Shown here: piece by piece, positions 39,967-43,390 of the stretch
Layout: every line of letters begins with the position of its first letter
Position numbering within the stretch: the first letter of the stretch is position 1
Assembly (NCBI GenBank): GCA_031276295.1
Contig: JAISNI010000131.1
Location: 1 to 43,390 of the forward strand
Length of the DNA stretch: 43,390 nucleotides
Reading direction: 5' to 3'
Source: Treponema sp.
GTDB taxonomy: Bacteria > Spirochaetota > Spirochaetia > Treponematales > Breznakiellaceae
Notes under the pieces: generated by a model
The model's input: the letters and a program-made list of their open reading frames with translations, nothing else
Told to the model about the DNA's origin: nothing
The model's database searches: none
Translations under genes and position numbers: made by a program

Positions 39967-41184
39967 TCAATTCTCCTTTGTATCTTCGGTTAGGGCAGTG
40001 ATGATTCCTGCCATCGGTCTGATGATAAGCCTGTCCCCCCGCCTGGTATCGGAAGCGCGGCGGATAAGCCGGGGAGCTTCCCCCTCCTTCCCTTCGGCCA
40101 TAACTACCGAGAAACCCCGCTCCAGGACGGAAAGGGGGCTTCCCGCTTCAAGGCCCAGCCTGGCAAGCTCAAGCCGGCGGCGTATATCCTTTACCCGGTC
40201 GGCAAGGTTGTCAAGCAGGGCTTCCTTGGCATCGTCAAAACGGACCAGCCTCGGCTGAAGTATGGAGCGGAAACGCATCTCCATCTCTTCAATCCTGAAA
40301 GGCTTTATAAGGAGCCGTGAACGCTCCGTCCTTGCGCCGACAGCCCGGTACATAACATCCCGCAGCCCCCGTACCAAGGCCAAGGTTTCTTCCCGCCCTT
40401 CGCTTACCAGCTCCGCCGCGGCCGACGGGGTAGGGGCGCGGAGATCCGCGGCAAAATCGGATATGGCCCAGTCTATCTCGTGGCCTACCGCGCTGATAAC
40501 CGGTATGCCGGAAGCCGCAATCGCCCGCACTACCGCCTCTTCGGAAAAGGGGAGCAGGTCTTCAAGAGAGCCGCCCCCGCGGCCTACGATGAGGGTATCG
40601 GCCAGTCGCCACTGATTGGCCTGTTCTATCCTTCTTGCAATAATAGGCGCGGCCTCAGTGCCCTGAACCGGCGCGGGAAGGATTACCACCTTGACCCCGG
40701 GCGCCCGTCTTTTAAGGATGTTGAGTATATCCCGCACCGCCGCGCCGGTAGGGGAACTGACCACGCCGACAACCGAAGGGAAACGGGGCAGGGGCTTTTT
40801 CCTGTCCTCGTCAAAGAGCCCTTCCGCGGCAAGCATCCGCTTCCGTTTTTCCAGCATGGCCAGAATATCCCCGGTTCCGGCCCTTTCCATATCTTCGCAT
40901 ATTATCTGATAGGTTCCCCGCTGATTGTAAACCGAAATGCTCCCCCGTACCCGCAGCAGCATCCCGTCCTTGGGCTCAAAACCGAGGGAACGCAGGCGGT
41001 TCTTGAACATTACCGCGGAGATTACCGCCCCCGCGTCCTTGAGGCTGAAATAGAGGTGCCCCGTGCTTGAAGGCCGGCAATTGGAAAGCTCCCCCTCCAC
41101 CAAAACCTGGGCAAAGCTGCCTTCCAAACACCGCCTGATAAGTTCCGTAAGCTCGGAAACCGTAAGTTTGCGCGCCGTATCCAT
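39967..41184 (-). CDS. xseA: Exodeoxyribonuclease VII large subunit
   Basis: This is the catalytic subunit, which degrades single-stranded DNA from either end. The 405-residue protein has an N-terminal OB fold (about 15-105, VEGELSNCRPSSTGHLYFSLKD). The catalytic core includes VGVVSSPTGAAVRDI, VGRGGGSLEDLLPF and SAVGHEIDWAISDFAADLRAPTPSAAAEL. A coiled-coil region comes before the C-terminus. The length is slightly under the usual 450 because the coiled coil is short. The ATG at 41184 has no ribosome binding site and lies six bases after a TATACT -10 box, so the mRNA may be leaderless. Confidence 0.96.
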   Translation of the reverse strand: MDTARKLTVSELTELIRRCLEGSFAQVLVEGELSNCRPSSTGHLYFSLKDAGAVISAVMFKNRLRSLGFEPKDGMLLRVRGSISVYNQRGTYQIICEDMERAGTGDILAMLEKRKRMLAAEGLFDEDRKKPLPRFPSVVGVVSSPTGAAVRDILNILKRRAPGVKVVILPAPVQGTEAAPIIARRIEQANQWRLADTLIVGRGGGSLEDLLPFSEEAVVRAIAASGIPVISAVGHEIDWAISDFAADLRAPTPSAAAELVSEGREETLALVRGLRDVMYRAVGARTERSRLLIKPFRIEEMEMRFRSILQPRLVRFDDAKEALLDNLADRVKDIRRRLELARLGLEAGSPLSVLERGFSVVMAEGKEGEAPRLIRRASDTRRGDRLIIRPMAGIITALTEDTKEN

Positions 41185-41190
41185 GGACTA

Positions 41191-41196
41191 AGTATA
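41191..41196 (-). promoter_or_regulatory. -10 element of xseA, possibly leaderless
   Basis: On the minus strand TATACT ends six bases before the ATG at 41184. The -35 region is a C/T-rich tract with no clear match. No ribosome binding site lies between the -10 and the ATG. Confidence 0.45.
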
Positions 41197-41282
41197 GTAC
41201 AGGGAAGGGAGAGGGAAAAGGGGGGAAGAGGGCGGGTACGGATGGCCGTGTCCATTCCCGGCGGTATCCGTGATACGGTATC

Positions 41283-41312
41283 TTGTCTACATGAAACGGA
41301 AGATGGTATACT
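41283..41312 (+). promoter_or_regulatory. Promoter of the 175-residue orphan gene, possibly leaderless
   Basis: TTGTCT (41283-41288) and TATACT (41307-41312) are 18 bases apart. The -10 ends six bases before the ATG at 41319, the same geometry as for xseA and the NusG paralogue. No ribosome binding site is present. A GTATC-CGT-GATAC dyad lies just upstream. Confidence 0.5.
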
Positions 41313-41318
41313 GTAACT

Positions 41319-41846
41319 ATGCCGAATAAGCCCCCCGTATTGACCATAAACAAAATGTTTGTTCTGGATACAAACATATCTTCCTTCTGGTTTAGTTCAT
41401 TCATTGAAGACGAGGTATGTTTTATTGATGATCCGCGCCTTAAAATGGACGCAACCTTCAAAGACCAGGACGGCATGTATGCCGCTCTGAACGAACACCT
41501 TAACCGATTTCTCAACGGGCCGCAGTCCATAGCCGTATTGGATTATTCCCCCAATACGGCTATGTGCCTCAAAGCCTTGCAGGAAAAATTCGATCAGAAT
41601 GGTTTGGGCCGCCTCCTTTTCATCACCTTTATCCATGCCGACGAGGATTGCAAATATCTCTGGTTCTCCAAGCCCGAAACCGCAATCCGGCAGAAATACG
41701 AGTTCATCAATTCTTTCCTTCTTTTCCCCTTCCTGAATAAAATAGAAATACCTTTTGACCTTTGTATAGACCGGGACTATATCAACCGTTTATTTATGAC
41801 GGCCCATTCCTGCCCCCTCCTGCCGGAAGCTCCCGTGGACGCTTAA
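41319..41846 (+). CDS. Conserved-looking cytoplasmic protein of unknown function
   Basis: I recognise no family. The 175-residue product has no signal peptide or membrane segment and a normal mix of charged and hydrophobic residues. It has aspartate-rich patches (FVLDTNISSFWFSSF, FIDDPRLKMD, FIHADEDCKYLWFS) and three spaced cysteines. FVLDTNIS near the start superficially recalls PIN-domain nucleases (LDTN), but the later acidic pattern is not convincing. It is monocistronic, divergent from xseA, with its own promoter. A structured intergenic element follows. Confidence 0.78.
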   Translation: MPNKPPVLTINKMFVLDTNISSFWFSSFIEDEVCFIDDPRLKMDATFKDQDGMYAALNEHLNRFLNGPQSIAVLDYSPNTAMCLKALQEKFDQNGLGRLLFITFIHADEDCKYLWFSKPETAIRQKYEFINSFLLFPFLNKIEIPFDLCIDRDYINRLFMTAHSCPLLPEAPVDA

Positions 41847-41872
41847 AAATCCTGATTATCGTGGCTGCTTTG

Positions 41873-41944
41873 GCAGTTTGTAAGGTATAAAAATTCACTT
41901 TCGTGAATTTTTATATGATTTTGCGCTGAAGCGCAACAAACTGC
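41873..41944. repeat. Three-way-junction-like intergenic element
   Basis: Outer arms GCAGTTTGT (41873-41881) and ACAAACTGC (41936-41944) pair perfectly. Inside are a 13-bp perfect stem, TATAAAAATTCAC/GTGAATTTTTATA with a TTTC loop (41886-41915), and a 6-bp stem, TTGCGC-TGAA-GCGCAA (41921-41936). The single base at 41936 is claimed by both the outer arm and the second stem. Part of the element recurs at 43097-43119. It may be a repeat-family member, a terminator or a structured RNA. Confidence 0.75.
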
Positions 41945-41982
41945 TAGTATCCCGGTAATATATTATAGTATAGTAAATAGTT

Positions 41983-43080
41983 ATGAGCGATCTTATACAG
42001 CCGTCCCCTAAAACAATACAGAATATCGTTTTCGGAGCTCTCCTTATCATCCTTTTTATCCTCGTTTGCCGGCTTTTCGCGCCTTTTTTTACCGTCCTCC
42101 TCTGGTCCATCCTGCTCTATGTGTTGGCCGCGCCCTTCTATCAGAGGATAACCAAAAAAATGAATTTTTCCACTCACCGGGGGAAAATTCTTCAAAACAT
42201 CCTGGCCGCTTCATTTTCTATGGGAACTATCGTCATCATCCTTATTCCCCTGTCCTTTGTGGTTTTCCAGTTTTTCAGGCAAATCATGGAGTTGATCCAT
42301 CTGGCGCAGGATTTTTTTATCGCCAAGCCCGGAGCGGTTGACGACGCGCTGGAATATATCTCGGATTTAATACTGGATCTGAGTTCCGGCATGATCGTTA
42401 TCCGGCCCGATGAAATCCAGCGGCGTATCGTACAGCTTCTCGGCGTCAGCCTTCAAAATATACTACAGATAAGCAGCACCGTGGCCCGGGACGTGGGTTC
42501 CTTTTTGCTGGGCCTGGTATTTATGATCTTCTGCCTTTTTTTCTTTTATCTGGACGGCGCCTATCTTTCCCGGATTGTCCTGCACGTCATTCCCATCAGG
42601 AAGGAATACATCACCGCCCTGGTGGGGAAATTCAAGGAGATCACCAGAAACCTCTTCTTGGGGTACATCATAGTGGGCATTGTCCAGGCGGTGATGGCCT
42701 ACGTTGTGTTTACGATTTTTCACGTGCGGGGTACCCTCGTCTTTGCCATTCTGGTTCTGATATGCTCCTTCATCCCCATGTTTGGCGCGGGACTGATTTG
42801 GTTCCCCCTGGGTATGCTCCGCATCCTGGGCGGGGATGCCGTCGGAGGCATCGTTTTTCTGCTTGTTTCCGGTTTTTTCATTTCCACGCTGGATAATTTC
42901 CTGCGCCCGCTGTTTCTGCAGCACCGGATACAGCTTCATCCCTTGTTTATCTTTGTATCCATCCTGGGCGGAGTAGCCGTTTTCGGCTTTAACGGTCTGG
43001 TTTTAGGCCCCATACTGGTTATCCTGTTTCTGACGGTACTGGACCTGTTCCTTACCGAGCACAATATAAATTTGGATTAG
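41983..43080 (+). CDS. AI-2E-family membrane permease (PerM/YdiK-like)
   Basis: The 365-residue protein has about seven or eight membrane helices. The family layout is clear: N-terminal helix pairs, a long amphipathic loop (about 110-165), then helices containing the GYIIVGIVQAVMAYVVF and FIPMFGAGLIWFPLG patterns. The C-terminal block VLGPILVILFLTVLDLF is also present. Family members have been linked to autoinducer-2 export or to sodium/proton exchange; no substrate can be named. No clear ribosome binding site precedes the ATG at 41983, and TATAGT lies eight bases upstream. Confidence 0.9.
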   Translation: MSDLIQPSPKTIQNIVFGALLIILFILVCRLFAPFFTVLLWSILLYVLAAPFYQRITKKMNFSTHRGKILQNILAASFSMGTIVIILIPLSFVVFQFFRQIMELIHLAQDFFIAKPGAVDDALEYISDLILDLSSGMIVIRPDEIQRRIVQLLGVSLQNILQISSTVARDVGSFLLGLVFMIFCLFFFYLDGAYLSRIVLHVIPIRKEYITALVGKFKEITRNLFLGYIIVGIVQAVMAYVVFTIFHVRGTLVFAILVLICSFIPMFGAGLIWFPLGMLRILGGDAVGGIVFLLVSGFFISTLDNFLRPLFLQHRIQLHPLFIFVSILGGVAVFGFNGLVLGPILVILFLTVLDLFLTEHNINLD

Positions 43081-43096
43081 GGGCACTAACAGCCTG

Positions 43097-43119
43097 TTGC
43101 GCTGAAGGGCGACAAACTG
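43097..43119. repeat. Second copy of the intergenic repeat, degenerate
   Basis: This 23-base stretch matches 41921-41943 at 21 of 23 positions, beginning TTGCGCTGAAG and ending ACAAACTG. The two changes break the GCGC half of the small hairpin (GCGCAA becomes GGCGA). With the first copy it brackets the permease gene in direct orientation. Confidence 0.8.
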
Positions 43120-43142
43120 TTGGTACGGCGGTGGTCATAACT

Positions 43143-43296
43143 CTAATGTTTTGGGACAGGTTCATTGGAATCTGTAATTATTTCAAGAGAAACACCCGGT
43201 TTTGCCGCCGGCCCTCTTGATATATCGCGTTTTTTTCTATAAGAATATATCCAACGTTTTCAAGATTTTATATTTCGTACATTCCGCAAGGGTCAT
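43143..43296 (-). pseudogene. Possible eroded gene end with winged-helix-like motif
   Basis: On the minus strand three reading frames give consecutive protein-like pieces: MTLAECTKYKIL, then NLENVGYILIEKNAIYQEG with RRQNRVFLLK, then EIITDSNEPVPKH before a stop. The middle piece resembles the recognition wing of winged-helix DNA-binding domains, as at the C-terminus of some Fic proteins. Two frameshifts would be needed to join them. This is a weak call that rests on pattern only. Confidence 0.25.
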
Positions 43297-43390
43297 GTGA
43301 TAGTATACTTTTTTTACAGAGGTTTTGGTGATGATGAACCGTAAGCTTGCACTTTTTTGGGGGGGGGGGGGGCGGGCGGGCCCGGGCGGG

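Larger units (their letters stand above)
43081..43390. other. Terminal 310 bases without an intact gene
   Basis: This stretch contains the partial repeat at 43097-43119, a frame-broken minus-strand remnant (43143-43296), an AT-rich promoter-like zone with AGTATACT near 43303, and a possible start ATG at 43331. It ends in a run of G and GGGC units that does not look like coding sequence. The end is probably a contig edge with unreliable bases. Confidence 0.7.

Noticed and set aside
43331-43390. Start of a plus-strand gene at the right edge
   Set aside because: There is an ATG with an AGAGG upstream and a promoter-like AGTATACT, but only about 9 codons precede the unreliable G-tract, so nothing can be supported.

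Overview
The window looks like chromosomal DNA of a spirochaete, most likely a Treponema or close relative. The evidence is the paired FlgF/FlgG rod genes followed by a short FlgJ lacking a muramidase domain, a TRAP transporter whose small and large membrane subunits are fused (as described for T. pallidum), a YcgR-like PilZ protein, small secreted proteins of no recognised family, and frequent TTG/GTG starts. Base composition is near half G+C, which fits host-gut treponemes better than T. pallidum; this is inference. The left end cuts an ABC transporter gene, and the right end runs into a suspicious G-rich tract.

Bases 1-15223 form one long minus-strand block, read from right to left. It opens with a NusG paralogue (LoaP/RfaH type). 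Next come a soluble FlaA1/CapD-type sugar-nucleotide dehydratase, a DegT-type aminotransferase, a three-subunit molybdenum hydroxylase (Mo, 2Fe-2S and FAD subunits), AroB, an Omp85-like outer-membrane protein, GDP-mannose pyrophosphorylase, UDP-glucose dehydrogenase, a UDP-glucuronate 4-epimerase and an ABC exporter. The sugar genes together predict GDP-mannose, UDP-GlcA, UDP-GalA and an amino sugar, i.e. a surface glycan with an ABC exporter. The NusG paralogue is placed as expected for a dedicated processive antiterminator.

Bases 15397-20902 (plus) hold a small secreted protein, a large SPOR protein with a 75-bp tandem repeat, and flgF-flgG-flgJ. Sigma-28-like promoter elements lie before the first gene and before flgF. 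A CPBP membrane protease (minus) and a PilZ c-di-GMP receptor (plus) follow, divergent from each other, with a perfect sigma-70 consensus promoter for the PilZ gene.

Bases 23053-33915 (plus) carry a secreted HEAT-like protein coupled to a short ComEC, rsmA, a small membrane protein, an RluA-type pseudouridine synthase, an HtrA/DegP protease, the TRAP genes dctP and dctQM, and a PlsC-like acyltransferase. Several gaps contain GC hairpins.

Bases 33947-41184 (minus) carry a HAD phosphatase and a GH3-family adenylating enzyme, then xseA-xseB-mutL and a lipoprotein gene. Bases 41319-43080 (plus) carry an orphan 175-residue protein and an AI-2E-family permease, the latter bracketed by two copies of a structured 23-bp repeat. 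The last 310 bases contain no intact gene. I saw no tRNA, rRNA, CRISPR array, insertion sequence or phage gene.
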